From the NCBI GenBank assembly GCA_034336665.1, contig CM067591.1, positions 1,879,884 through 1,943,883 of the forward strand: a stretch of DNA of 64,000 nucleotides, read 5' to 3'. The notes beneath the pieces were generated by a model, which made no database searches, had not been told where the DNA came from, and was given only the letters and a program-made list of their open reading frames with translations. The DNA comes from Luscinia megarhynchos (Eukaryota > Chordata > Aves > Passeriformes > Turdidae). Below are positions 1-10,515 of this stretch, piece after piece; position 1 is the stretch's first letter, and the number at the start of each line of letters is the position of its first letter. The translations under genes were made by a program, and so were the position numbers.

Positions 1-34
1 GGAGGAGACCCCAGGATCTCCAGTCAGGGAGGAG

Positions 35-525
35 ATTTCAGCACCCTGACCAGAGAGGACACCTCAAAGTCCTGAGCAGGGAGAAAATCTCCAAATTTCC
101 ATCCAGGAGGGAAATCTCAGCATCCCATCCAGGGAGAAAACCTCCAAATCCCAACCCAGGGAGGAAATCTCCACATCTCAACCCAGGGCATAAGGGGTTA
201 ACATCTTGCCCAGGGTGGACACTGGGACATTCCACTCAGGGAGAGCACCCCAAAATCCAGATCCAGGGAGAACACCCCAAAATCCAGATCCAGAGAGAAA
301 CCCCAAAATCCAGATCCAGGGAGAACACCCCAAAATCCTGATCCAGAGAGAAACCCCAAAATCCAGACCCAAGGAGAACACCCCAAAATCCAGATCCAGA
401 GAGAAACCCCAAAATCCAGATCCAGGGGACACCCAAAATCCTCTCAGGGTGACACTCCCAAAATCCAGATCCAGAGAGACACCCCAAAATCCTGTCAGGA
501 AGGAAACCCCAAAATCCAGGCCCAG
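35..525. repeat. G+C-rich minisatellite, about 28-30 bp unit
   Basis: Tandem degenerate copies of a unit built on 'ccaaaatccagatccaggga' alternating with 'gagaacacc' or 'gagaaacc'. Both strands read open through it only because the repeat lacks stops; the translated products are repetitive and carry no domain. No gene seen here. Confidence 0.85.
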
Positions 526-2479
526 GGAAGGGCCCCAGGCCATCACCCAGCCCAGCCCTCGTTTGCATGGCTGTCATTAAATAAATTTCTGCTTTTTCCT
601 GTGCTCAGGAGCAGGAGCAGAATCCCTCCCTGGCATCCTCGGCTTTTATCAGGGCCCCCATAAAGATCTGGGGCTGCTGATAAAGGACCAGGCAGGCCCT
701 GGGTGGGGGGAATTGCCCTGGCCAGGGGTAAATCTAACTGACATTAACTGCTGGCACACGGGGCCAGGAGAGGTTTTACAGCACCCTCATCACTCAGAAA
801 AATTCAATTTTGCTGCACAGGACACTCATCACACACAAAAAGAAAATCAACTTTGCTGCACAAGACACTCATCACACAGAAAATTCAACTTTGCTGCAGA
901 GACTGGAGCTGATTCCCAGCTCCTGCTTTCCTTTGAGCATCCTCTGCACATCAGGGATGGGATTCCTGAGGCAGAAAAAGATCCAGGATTCCACTCAGGA
1001 CTCTGCAGCACCGGAGAAGGAAAGGGGAGAATCCCCCAGGACATGAAAAAAAACAATCCCAAAGGAATAAAAACATTCCAGGAGTCAGGGTGGCAACAAA
1101 CACAAAACTTTGCAAGGGGATAAATTGATTTTCAGAGCTGGGAATTGCTGTGGGTGAATTTCTTGATTCCCTGCTTGGCTGCTGAGGCAGCAATGGGAAT
1201 TTTGCAGGGATTTTAAGAAAATTCCAGGAAGGAAATTCCTGGGGGAAATCAGTTCCATTAGGAAAGCAAAGGGAACTTTCCTGCTTCAGATTCCTGGGGT
1301 TTAATCCCAGAAACTCCCTCTGGAACTGGGTGACACCTCTGGCACCACCAGTACCACCAGTATGGGTTACATGAGTTACCAGCAGCACCCTCCATGCCCA
1401 AAAAAGAAGGAAAACTTTTTTTTTGGCTAAAAAATGTTCGGAGCAGGATGCATCCTGGCCAGCACCAGAGCTGTCTGCAGGAGGAGAACAGGAGGAAGAA
1501 AATTAAGTGCTGGGAGCCACCAGCTCGATTTAAACTTCTGCAGAAATTTCTGTTCCCTCCAGCCCTGGAACCACTGAGGCTCCAAAAGGAGAAGTTTGCA
1601 GAGGCAGAAATGTCAGCATCACTCAAGGTGCATGAGATGGGAAATTCCCATCAGGAATCCTCAGCCCAGGAACGCTGGGCTGGGGGATTTCTCCCTCCCT
1701 GCACGAGCCCATCTCCCTCCAGATGCAAACCCTGAGGTGCAGGAGGCCCAAAGCCCAAAGAGAGGAGGGAGGGAAACGTTTGGCTGTGTGGAATTCCCAT
1801 CCTCGGGAATATCTGCTCAGCTCGGGGATGCAAAACGAATGAAGTGATCCCACAGCTGCTCTCGTGGCCTGAGGATGGATTCCACCACCCAAAAAACAAC
1901 TTTGAGGATTTTCTCCTCCCCTGGGTGCTGGGAGTGGAGGTGCTTTGATTCGGATCTGGGAGCAGAGGTTTGGGAAAACCACAGCCCCTGCCTGGCTCAG
2001 TACAGAAAAATCACACAAAAGCACAAAAAATCAGTACAGAAAAATCACACAAAAGCACAAAAAATCAGCATCAGATCCCCTCAAATAAAGAGTGCAGCAG
2101 GTGGAAGCTCATCCCTGGCTGGGTCCCTCAACAACTGCATCCCATATTCCACAGCACCCAGGGAAAACCTCGCTGGAGGTTTCTCTTTATTCTGCATTTC
2201 CCCTGGAATTTAATGAGCTTTGACAGGAGCCAGCGAAGGTTTGGGTTACAGGACCACATCCCCCAAAGCCAAGATGTTTTCAAAGCCCCAGCCCAGCCCT
2301 GGGGAGGGGAAAAAAGGGCTGGGAAAGGGAAGGAGGGAGGGAGGAGAAAACACCGGCTCCAGATAAGCAATTGTTAACATGATCCATATGGTTCACAACG
2401 CGCCGCTCTGTTTAACCAAAATGATAATGGCAAAAGGGAAGAATGCGGCGGGGGCTCGGCGAGAACAAAGGCGGCCACA
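526..2479. other. Intergenic stretch without a recognisable gene
   Basis: Mostly single-copy sequence. A plus-strand ATTAAATAAATTTCT at about 575-592 resembles the poly(A)-signal region of the LTR-like piece near 59230, so this may be an LTR remnant. Two GATA-type sites face each other at about 638-685 (TTATCAG and CTGATAAAG). A short direct repeat of 'acagaaaaatcacacaaaag' lies at about 2003-2060. No ORF has domain character or coherent splice sites. Confidence 0.4.
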
Positions 2480-2960
2480 GAACCTTCCCTGCTGCAGGAA
2501 TTCCGAGCCGGGGAGCACAAAACCCTTCCCTGCTCCAGGAATTCTGATTGGGGAGCACAAAACCCTTCCCCGATCTTCCCTGCTTCAGGAATTCCGAGCT
2601 GGGGAACACAAAATCCTTCCCTGATCTTCCCTGATCCAGGAATTCCGAGTTGGAAAGAAAAATCCCTTCCCTGCTCTGGGAATTGTGAGTGTGGAGAGAT
2701 GGGTGAGTAGAAAATCCTTCCCTGATTCAGGAATTTGGAGCTGGGGAGCACAAAATCCTTCCCTGCTGCAGGAATTGTGAGTGGGGAGAGCTGGAGAACA
2801 CAAAACCCTTCCCTGATGCAGGAATTCCGAGCTGGGGAACACAAAATCCTTCCCTGCTGCAGGAATTCCGAGTTGGAAAGCACAAAACCTTTCCTTGCTC
2901 CAGGAATTCCGAGCTGGGGAGCACAAAACCCTTCCCTCATCCAGGAATTCCGAGCAGGGA
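2480..2960. repeat. Minisatellite, about 45 bp unit
   Basis: About ten copies of a unit containing 'caggaattccgagctgggga' followed by 'gcacaaaacccttccctgctc'. The long minus-strand translations across it are a repeated RNSxxGKGFVxP-type peptide and are artefacts of the repeat. Confidence 0.88.
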
Positions 2961-3184
2961 CAGCCAGAGCTGCAAGAGAAACGGGTGCAGACACCCCTGG
3001 CTGCTCCCCCATCCCCCCCTGTGCCCCAAAATCCCACCCGGGTCTCTCCTTCCCCTCCACCCCACAAAATCCCTCCGGCCAAAACACGCAGAGAAACCGC
3101 GGCAAAAAAAAATAAATATATCCGTATTTCTACTAATATTAATAATAATATCAGCAGGGATGTTTTGCTAATGGATAAGTCTGA

Positions 3185-3640
3185 ATGAGAGGGTGCAAAG
3201 AGCAGCTCATTCCTCGCGGCTCTGGGATGGATTCCCCGGCTGTTGATGTTATTGCAGGATCCCGGGGCTGCGCAGGGCGCACAATACAGTACGTGCCATT
3301 CATTATCCCGGCAGTCCCCCAAGAGAAAATGTCAACACACTTCTGCTGCAGAGAGCTAAAACAAATGTTTAACGCGATAAACAACTGCCAGGCCTCGGCC
3401 CCCGCCGAAATGTTTAATTCAGAATCGCCTCGAGAGCAAACAGAGCACCCGCATGGGAAGCGCTGGAAGGGAAAATCCTCAATTCCCACCAGGAAATCCA
3501 TTAGAGAGCCCCGCTCCCTGCGGGGAGAGCACGTCCTCACCGAACACGCAGTTCTGCCCAAAACTCCTGAAATCTGGCACAAAACCAGAGCCATTCAGCG
3601 ATAATGGTAATTTTTGTGATCCCGTGAAGCTGGGAATGAC
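3185..3640. other. Single-copy, non-repetitive block; possible conserved non-coding element
   Basis: An island of complex sequence between a minisatellite and a CpG island. It shows balanced composition, several CpGs and no tandem structure, unlike almost everything around it. Short ORFs exist on both strands but lack domains and splice sites. Placement about 0.7 kb from a CpG-island promoter makes a regulatory element possible. This is inference from texture only. Confidence 0.25.
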
Positions 3641-4240
3641 GTGAGCCAGCACATGGCGCCTGCAAACGCAGGGGAATTCATGCTGGAATACGCAGCAGAA
3701 AGTGATTTTTAACCCTTCCTGATCCTCTTCTTTTCCCCTGAGTGAAAAACGCCCGCTTCCCAAAATAAAAATAAAAATATTTAAAAAAAAAAAAAGGAGG
3801 TTTCGGGCAAAATTTCTATTTAAAAATCACCAGCAGCTCCTGAATGCCGCGAGTGTTTTGAAGGCGAGCGCTCCGGCGTGCGCTTGACGTGCGGGAGCGG
3901 CTGCGGGAGCGGCATTGTTCGTGCGAGGGAGGGAGGGAGGGATGGATGATGGATGGACGGACGGACGGACGGACGGACAATCGCACCGTGTGCCCCCTCT
4001 GGGTTTCAGCCCGGGCTAGGACCAGGATCAGGATCAGCTCGGGCTCCCCCCGCAGCAGAGCCGGGCTCTTGTCACGGAGCCCCCGCGCCCTCGGGGGCTG
4101 AGCAGGGACCCCCAGCCCGGCTGCCCCATTGCCCCGCTCCCTCCCGCGCCCCCTCCCCGGCCCGGCCGCTTTATCCGGGCAGGATCCGCACCCCGGGCGG
4201 CTCGGGGGACGCTGCCCGACCCTGCCCGACCCCCACTCAC

Positions 4241-4500
4241 CTCCTCATGCCGGCGGGCCCTCAGCGCAGCCCGGGAGGCCGAGCCGGGCGCCGCATCCTG
4301 CGGACAATGCGGGGCGGGCGCGGCGGCCCCGGGGCTGGGGCCGGGCTGGGGCTGGGGCCGGGGCCGGGGCCGCGGCCGGGGCCTGGGCAGGGGCTGCCCC
4401 CGCCTCCCACCGCCCCCCGACCGCCCCCGACCGCCTCCCACCGCCCCCGAGGCGCTGCGGGGCGGAGCGGAGCCGAGAGCGCAGAGCGGAGAGCGGAGCG
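4241..4500 (-). CDS. Putative first exon of an unidentified minus-strand gene (5' end approximate)
   Basis: On the minus strand the CpG island ends in ATG AGG AG followed by gtgagt, a near-perfect 5' splice site. The start codon is at 4248-4246, the last exon base is 4241 and the intron starts at 4240. The exon therefore codes only for Met-Arg and the first two bases of the next codon; the remainder would lie left of the window. The transcription start is not visible and 4500 is a guess from the GC-box cluster. An 11-codon upstream ORF precedes the start. I do not recognise the gene: eight coding bases are not enough, and the direction (same as SCN8A) does not decide between known neighbours. 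A non-coding role for this exon cannot be excluded. Confidence 0.4.
4261..4296 (-). other. Upstream ORF in the leader of the putative first exon
   Basis: ATG at 4296-4294 opens 11 codons (MRRPARPPGLR) and stops with TGA at 4263-4261, 12 nt before the ATG at 4248. If the leader is transcribed, this would be a classic inhibitory uORF. It is rich in Arg and Pro simply because the leader is G+C-rich. Confidence 0.3.
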
Positions 4501-4544
4501 GGGAGCGGAGCGGGGCGAGGGGCGCGCTGAGCTCCGGACTGAGA

Positions 4545-5330
4545 TGGGCAGAGATGGGCAGGGCAGGGTCTGGCAGGGCTGGGCAGAGCTGGGCACGGGT
4601 CTGGAAGGGCTGGGCAGAGCTGGGCACGGGTCTGGAAGGGCTGGGCAGGGTCCTGGCACAGACGGGCACGGGTCTGGCAGGGCTGGGCAGGGCTGGGCAG
4701 GGTCTGGCAGGGTCAGGGCAGAGCTGGAGCGGCAGAGACCTCTGACCCCCCTGACCCTGCACCCCAAAATCCCTGAACCCCCAAATCCCTGAACCCTGAA
4801 CCCTAACAGCTCTGACCCTGCACGCCGATATTCCTGATCCCCAAAATTCCTGAACCCTGAACCCCAAAATTCCTGACCCTGAACCCCAAATCCCTGAACC
4901 CTGAACCCTAACAGCTCTGACCCTGCACGCCGATATTCCTGATCCCCAAAATTCCTGAACCCTGAACCCCAAAAATTCCCTGACCCTGAACCCCAAATAT
5001 CCCTGATCCCTGCACCCAAATATCTCTGACCCCTGAACCCCAAAATCCCTGATCCCCAAAATCCCTGACCCGTGAACCCCAAACATCCCTGACCTCTGAA
5101 CCCCGATATCCCTGATCCCTAAAATTCCTGGCCCTGAACCCCAAATCCCTGATCCCTGAACTCCAAAATTCCTGACCTCCTGAACCCCAAAATCCCTGAT
5201 CCCTGAACCCTGATATCCGTGTCCCCTGAACCCCGATATCCCTGATCCCCAACATTCCTGACCCCTGAACCCCAAAATCCCTGACCTGAACCCGGATATT
5301 CCTGACCCAGAACCTCCCAGCACCGCAGGA
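4545..5330. repeat. Two adjoining minisatellites
   Basis: From 4545 to about 4735 the unit is about 30 bp (gggcagagctgggcacgggt and variants). From about 4740 to 5330 it is built from 'ccctgaaccccaaaatccctgatcc' with an irregular period of 24-40 bp. A larger block ('tgaaccctaacagctctgaccctgcacgccgatattcctg') is itself duplicated at about 4795 and 4907. Long translations on the minus strand (GSGI/FRDFGVQ repeats) are artefacts. Confidence 0.85.
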
Positions 5331-5774
5331 TTTTGGTCTCGGCTGTCCCAGCCCCGCATCCTCACCCCGAGATCCCTAAAATCAGCTCTAAAATCACATT
5401 TTCTCTGCTTCTGGCTTCCTTTAATAAACAGGATTTCTCTTCTGCTCCGAGAACTCAGCCTCCCCTCATTAACCCCGAAAAGCGGGATGGTCGCGCGATT
5501 TATTGTCACTAATCACTCCCCAAAAATCAGCTCCTCATCAGGAGTCCCGGCCCGTTAATTAGCGCTGGTTTAATCAGCGCCAGAAACATCAGCAGAAATC
5601 CGGGCTGGCACTTCCTCCTCGCCTGCTCCTCTCCCACAGCGAGGCAGAAATTCCACAGCTCGCGCTGGTTTTAACGGGAAAATTTGATAATCCCGGGGCT
5701 GGGACATGAGATGTTGGAGGGGTGACACCTCCCTCTGATGCTGTTATTGGGGCAGATGAAATAAGGGAATTAAA

Positions 5775-6085
5775 AGCAGTTTGTTTATTTATAATTTATA
5801 TTTTTATTCAATTTTTCTTTTAATTATATTTTTATTATTTTATTATTTTATGTTGTATTATTTATTTTACTATTTATATTTTATTTATATTTATATTTAC
5901 ATTTACATTTTAATATTTATAGTTATAGTTATAGTTATATTATATACTTATATTTATATTTATAGCTATAGTTACAGTTATCGTTTTATATTTTTTATAT
6001 TTATATTTATATTTATATTTATATTTATATTTATATTTTCCCAATATTTTAATTCTGAGTATTTTAATATTAATATCTATTTATC
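5775..6085. repeat. A+T-rich low-complexity tract with (TTTATA)n
   Basis: Nearly pure A/T, with a regular ATATTT hexamer run at about 5995-6040. It lies between G+C-rich minisatellites. No gene content. Confidence 0.9.
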
Positions 6086-6499
6086 GTTTATATTTATTGA
6101 AGGCCCTTCAGGTGCATTTCAGGCAAATAAAACCCCCCAAAATGGGTCACGAGTTTTCATATTTTTCTAATTTTGGCCCATTTGCAGATTGGGGATTAAT
6201 CTCCTAATTACAGTTTCAGCTAATGAAGTCATTTACCCCAAGTTTGCTCCTCAAAACTCACTTTTTATTTCCATTTATCAGGGTTTTATTTATAATATAA
6301 ACAAACTGCTTTTTATTCCCTTAATTTCGTCCTTATTTTGGAAAATACGAAATCTGAAATGCCAAGACATCCCTTGGCTAAATGTCCTGTTTAAATAATT
6401 AATTTAATTTAAATAAATAATATAATAAATAATTTAAAGAAATAGCTGGAAATCGGGAAAATGGGATTTGGGAATGGAGCTGGGATTGGGGGAAATGGG

Positions 6500-6900
6500 A
6501 TTTGAGGGTGGGGGTTCAGTTCTGGGGTTTTGGGGATCAGTTCTGGGGGTTTGGGGATTCAGTTCTGGGGTTTTGGGGATCAGTTCTGGGGTTTTGGGGG
6601 ATCCAGTTCTGGGAGTTTTGGGGGATTCAGTTCTGGGGGTTTTTGGGGATCAGTTCTGGGGTTTTGGGGGACTCAGTTCTGGGGTTTTGAGGGGTTCAGT
6701 TCTGGGGGGTTTTGAGGGGATCAGTTCTGTGGTTTTTGGGGGTTCAGTTCTGGGGTTTTGGGGGGTTCAGTTCTCGGGGGTTTGGGGATCAGTTCTGGGG
6801 GTTTTGGGGGGATCAGTTCTGGGAGTTTTGGGGGATCAGTTTTGGGGGATTTTGGGATCAGTTCTGGGGTTTTGGGGGAATCAGTTCTCGGGGGTTTTGG
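6500..6900. repeat. G-rich minisatellite, about 22-24 bp unit
   Basis: About 17 copies of a unit such as 'ggggttcagttctggggttt'. The plus strand carries dense GGGG runs spaced by TTTT or short loops, so it could fold as G-quadruplex. Repeated GVQFWGF-type peptides in all plus frames are repeat translations, not genes. Confidence 0.88.
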
Positions 6901-7196
6901 AAACCAGAGCTGGCGCTGCCCTTCTGTCCCCTCCCTGTCCCCCCCCTGTCCCCCCTCTCCCTCCAGCCCCTCCCAGGGTGCAGCCCCTCCCCACATCCCC
7001 CTCCCTCCCCTTTTCCGTGCGCTCGTGTTTCTTTTTGCCCCCCCGCCTCCCGCGGGGGGCAGTGAAGGGACCGCGGTGCCCCCCGTGTCGGGGGTTCCGG
7101 AGCCCCCCGGCCGCAGGAGGGGGGCTCCTCCTGCCCGTGTGTGTGTGTCACCCCTCCCCCACTTTGATGCCTCCGTAAATCCCCCCACGTGTTTCC

Positions 7197-7202
7197 AATA
7201 AA
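7197..7202 (+). terminator. Candidate poly(A) signal AATAAA
   Basis: A plus-strand AATAAA follows a 300-bp G+C-rich, non-tandem stretch (6905-7190) that looks like the end of a 3' UTR. No coding exon for such a transcript is found immediately upstream, where minisatellite occupies 6500-6900. It may be a relic or the end of an unannotated transcript. Confidence 0.25.
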
Positions 7203-7494
7203 CCGAGTTTAGCGCTCGGGCTGTAAAACCGGGGGGAGCCCCCCCGCCCTGCTCGGGGGTTCGCAAGGGCTGGGGGTCCTCAGGGGGGTCCGCTCGGAGC
7301 TGGGGGTCCCCACTGGGGCCAGCTCGGGGCTGTTTTGGCCCCTGAACCTCTGCTGGGGCGATGGGGTGGGGCTGGCACCACCACGGCCCCCAAAACTGGA
7401 GTGGCCCAAATCCCGTGGGACCCCAAACCCCCTGGGACCACCCCAGGACCCCCCGGGCCCTGTCCAGGCTCCCCTCCCATCTCTCCAGCCCAGT

Positions 7495-7725
7495 TCCAGT
7501 CCCCCTCATACCAGTTCCAGTATCCCCATCCCAGTTCCAGTATCCCTCCATCCCAGTTCCAGTCCCCCCATCCCAGTTCCAGTATCCCCATCCCAGTTCC
7601 AGTCCCCCCATCCCAGTTCCAGTATCCCCATCCCAGTTCCAGTCCCTCCATCCCAGTTCCAGTCCCTCCATCCCAATTCCAGTATCCCCATCCCAGTTCC
7701 AGTCCCCTCATCCCATTTCCAGCCC
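7495..7725. repeat. Minisatellite, about 17 bp unit
   Basis: About 13 copies of 'tcccagttccagt' followed by atccccca or ccctcca. Period 17-18 bp. Open frames on both strands are trivial consequences of the repeat. Confidence 0.9.
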
Positions 7726-8090
7726 ACACCAGGTTTCACCAGGGCACCACCAGCACAAATCTGAGCTCCAGCACGAACTGGGCTGCCACCGCGGCTCTGG
7801 GCTCTGTGCTATGCTGGGACCAGGGGTGACAGGGACGCTCCTTTCCCCAAATTCAGAACATTTCCAGTTCTCATCCTCATCCTCCAGCTCGGCTGCTCGC
7901 CGTTGGTTCCCGGAGCCTCCCCAGAGCGATTTTTGGGGAGATTCAGGGGAAATCTCGGCCACGGGGACAGTGCTGGTGGCACCTCGGGGCTCTGTCGCCA
8001 CCTGGTGGCCGCGGGCTCCTCGCCCGGACCCCGAGCGGCGCCCCCCGATTCTGCTCGGCGCCTTTGGGGGTGAAGGGCGGGGCGCCCCAG

Positions 8091-8134
8091 GATTTGGGAT
8101 TTGGGATTTGGGATTTGGGATTTGGGATTTGGGA
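8091..8134 (+). repeat. (GGGATTT)n heptamer run
   Basis: Six perfect GATTTGG-type heptamers give seven GGG runs separated by ATTT on the plus strand, matching the canonical G-quadruplex pattern. It lies about 1 kb upstream of the TMDD1-like start codon. Confidence 0.9.
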
Positions 8135-8279
8135 AGCAGAGGCCGTCGTGGCTGGACAGACGGACAAACGTCACTGCCTGGGTTTGCTCAGACATGGCAC
8201 AGTGGCCCAGGTTTGTTCCGTGTTCGGGACAGGAGCTGCTCTGTGAGGTCGGGGGGGTTCCGCTCGCCCAGGACACCCC

Positions 8280-9060
8280 GAGAGGAGAACCGAGCTGGGA
8301 CCCGAACCGAGCTGGGACCGAACCGGGCTGGGACCCGAACCGAGCTGGGACCGAACCGGGCTGGGACCCGAACCGGGCTGGCAACCGAACCGGGCTGGGA
8401 CCCCGAACCGGGCTGGGACCCGAACCAGGCTGGGACCGAACCGGGCTGGGACCCGAACCGGGCTGGCAATTGAACCGGGCTGGCACCTGAACCGGGCTGG
8501 GACCCGAACCGGGCTGGCAACAGAACCGGGCTGGCAACCGAACCGGGCTGGGACCGAACCGGGCTGGGACCGAACCGGGCTGGGACCCGAACCGGGCTGG
8601 GACCGAACCGGGCTGGGACCGAACCGGGCTGGCAACCGAACCGGGCTGGCACCTGAACCGGGCTGGGACCCGAACCAGGCTGGGACCGAACCGGGCTGCG
8701 ACCGAACTGAGCTGGCAACGGAACCGGGCTGGGACCGAACCGGGCTGGGACCCGAACCAGGCTGGGACCGAACCGGGCTGGCAACCGAACCGGGCTGGGA
8801 CCGAACCGGGCTGGGACCCGAACCAGGCTGGGACCGAACCGGGCTGGGACCGAACCGGGCTGGCAACCGAACCGAGCCAGCAACCGAACCGGGCTGGGAC
8901 CCGAACCGGGCTGGGACCGAACCGGGCTGGGACATGAACCAGGTTGGCAACTGAACCGGGCTGGCAACGGAACCCAGTCTGGCAACGGAACGCAGGCTGG
9001 CAACCGAACCCAGGCTGGCAACCGAATCAGGGTGGCAACCGGACCGGGCTGGCACCTGAA
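8280..9060. repeat. Minisatellite, 17-18 bp unit, running into the TMDD1-like gene
   Basis: Over 40 copies of a unit such as 'gaaccgggctgggacc' with variants ending 'ggcaacc', 'ggcacct' or 'gggaccc'. The array degenerates around 8940-9060 and merges with the first codons of the gene that starts at 9080. All six frames are largely open through it, which yields spurious long ORFs of up to about 600 codons on the minus strand. Confidence 0.92.
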
Positions 9061-9079
9061 CCAGGTTCTCACCCGAGCC

Positions 9080-9775
9080 ATGCTGGGCCCCGAACCGAGC
9101 CGGCACCCGAACCGGGCCGGCAGCCGGACCGTGCTGGCCCCGCTGAGCCTCGCCCTGCTCCTGCTGGCCCTGCGCGGCCGCTGCGATGACACCGTGGCCG
9201 CCACCGTGGGCCGGCACACCATGGGCCGGATCGCCGAGCTGCTGGGCAGCTCCGAGTGCCGGCAGCTGCAGGCGGAGCTGGAGAGCCCCGAGGAGGAGCT
9301 GGAGCTGCCGGAGCCCGCGGGGAGCATCCCCGGCCGCCGCCGCAGGGACGCCCGCGGCCAGCGGGGCTGCTCGGAAGCGCTGCGCTTCTGGCTGGTGACA
9401 GCGGGCGAGGTGACGACCTGGGACCGCCTGGTGCGCGCCCTGCGCCAGATCGGGCGCTCGGACATCGCCGCGGAGCTGGGCAAGAACCTGAACCAGGACC
9501 GGAGCCTGGAGCTGCGCAGGAACGTGGAGGGGTACAGCCGCAGCGTGCAGCACCTCAGCTCGGCGCAGCTGCAGCCCGCGGGGCCGCGGGCCAGGCGGGC
9601 TCCGCTGCCCGGGGAGATGCTCTTCGAGCGCCGCCCGCCCTCCCGGTACAGCCGGGGGCTGCTGGGCTGGCTGCGGCCCGTGGTTCTGGGCGTGCTGGGC
9701 GCCTTCCTCACCTCCGTGCTGCTCACGGGCACGCTGATGTACTGGTGCCACTGGAGGAGGCTGCTGGGCGCCTGA
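9080..9775 (+). CDS. TMDD1: TMDD1-like transmembrane and death-domain protein
   Basis: Encodes 231 residues in one open frame. A hydrophobic signal-type segment (about 17-31, VLAPLSLALLLLALRG) is followed by a lumenal or extracellular part. Residues about 97-145 resemble a death-domain core (TWDRLVRALRQIGRSDIAAEL), a fold that mediates homotypic assembly. A run of four arginines (86-89) could be a furin-type site. A single membrane span lies at about 199-222, ending in a short basic tail WRRLLGA. I recognise this layout as transmembrane and death domain protein 1, whose human gene lies in the same chromosomal region as SCN8A; its function is poorly known. The ATG at 9080 is chosen because it best places the signal core; an in-frame ATG at 9032 would add 16 residues wholly encoded by minisatellite. 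Residues 1-15 are themselves repeat-like. The gene is tail-to-tail with SCN8A. A spliced 5' exon cannot be excluded. Confidence 0.75.
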   Translation: MLGPEPSRHPNRAGSRTVLAPLSLALLLLALRGRCDDTVAATVGRHTMGRIAELLGSSECRQLQAELESPEEELELPEPAGSIPGRRRRDARGQRGCSEALRFWLVTAGEVTTWDRLVRALRQIGRSDIAAELGKNLNQDRSLELRRNVEGYSRSVQHLSSAQLQPAGPRARRAPLPGEMLFERRPPSRYSRGLLGWLRPVVLGVLGAFLTSVLLTGTLMYWCHWRRLLGA

Positions 9776-9784
9776 AGGAGCCGC

Positions 9785-9790
9785 AGTAAA
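9785..9790 (+). terminator. Variant poly(A) signal AGTAAA of the TMDD1-like gene
   Basis: AGTAAA lies only 9 nt after the stop codon, followed by GTG-rich sequence. If used, the 3' UTR is extremely short. A canonical plus-strand AATAAA occurs later at about 10203. Confidence 0.35.
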
Positions 9791-9896
9791 GCCCCGTGCG
9801 GGGATTGACACCTGGGACCGGCTCTGCGTGCTCTCCTTGGCTCGTCCAGGTGGCCCCCGGCACCAGCCACGGCCAGCCTGGGATGGGGATGGGCTG

Positions 9897-10515
9897 GCAA
9901 AGCTCCCTCGGCCGAGTCCTGGCTGCAGCCTCAGCCTGCGAACCTGAGTGCTCAGAGGAGCCAAAAAAATCCCAAATTCCAGGTGGAAAGGAGCAAAGCG
10001 CTGGAATTCTCTCTGCTGAGCTGTTTGTGGTGAGAGGCGAATTGTGACACCCCGACCTGAGCGAGGGCTGTGGCACAGACATTTTGTGCTGTTCGGGAAT
10101 ATTTTGGGTCCTGGTTCGGGTTTTTTCCCAGCATCACAAACCCCATTCGAGCCTCACTGGCAGTCCCTGGGCTGAAGAAAAAAGAGAAAAACCTCGACCC
10201 ACAATAAAAGACAAACCCAGAGCCCCAGAGCCAAAACTCCCTTGGCCGAGTCCTGGCTGCAGACTCAGCCTGGGAACCTGAGTGCTCAGAGGAGCCAAAA
10301 AAATCCCAAATTCCAGGTGGGAAAGGAGCAGAGCGCTGGAATTCTCTCTGCTGCTGAGCTGTTTGTGGTGAGAGGCGAATTGTGACACCCCGACCTGAGC
10401 GAGGGCTGTGGCACAGACATTTTGTGCTGTTCAGGGAATATTTTGGGTCCTGGTTCAGGTTTTTTCCCAACATCACAAACCCCATTCTGAGCCTCACTGG
10501 GAGTCCCTGGGCTGA
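9897..10515. repeat. Tandem duplication of about 280 bp (period about 334 bp)
   Basis: Sequence from about 9900 to 10175 (gccgagtcctggctgcag ... gagtccctgggctga) recurs at about 10234-10515 with few changes. The spacer between copies ends in the same 'cccagagccaaaactccct' sequence. No coding content; it follows the TMDD1-like gene directly. Confidence 0.85.

Larger units (their letters stand above)
3850..4540 (-). promoter_or_regulatory. CpG-island promoter
   Basis: Very G+C- and CpG-rich block. Read on the minus strand it has a cluster of GC boxes (repeated ggggcggtgggaggcgg, about 4395-4455), then a leader with a short upstream ORF, an ATG and a consensus splice donor. No TATA box is obvious, as is usual for CpG-island promoters. 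A plus-strand tandem of GGAC at about 3955-3977 lies at the island edge. The orientation is chosen from the donor at 4241/4240. Confidence 0.6.

Noticed and set aside
4034..5509. Minus-strand 491-codon frame over the CpG island
   Set aside because: Combines repeat translation with G+C-rich promoter sequence lacking stops; the credible signal there is the short ATG-donor exon.
5781..6170. Plus-strand hydrophobic 129-codon frame
   Set aside because: Ile/Tyr/Phe-rich translation of TTTATA repeats; a low-complexity artefact, not a membrane protein.
8171..9964. Minus-strand frames of 570-597 codons antisense to the TMDD1-like gene
   Set aside because: Most of the length is the 17-18-bp minisatellite in reverse; the rest is the shadow of the real plus-strand gene.
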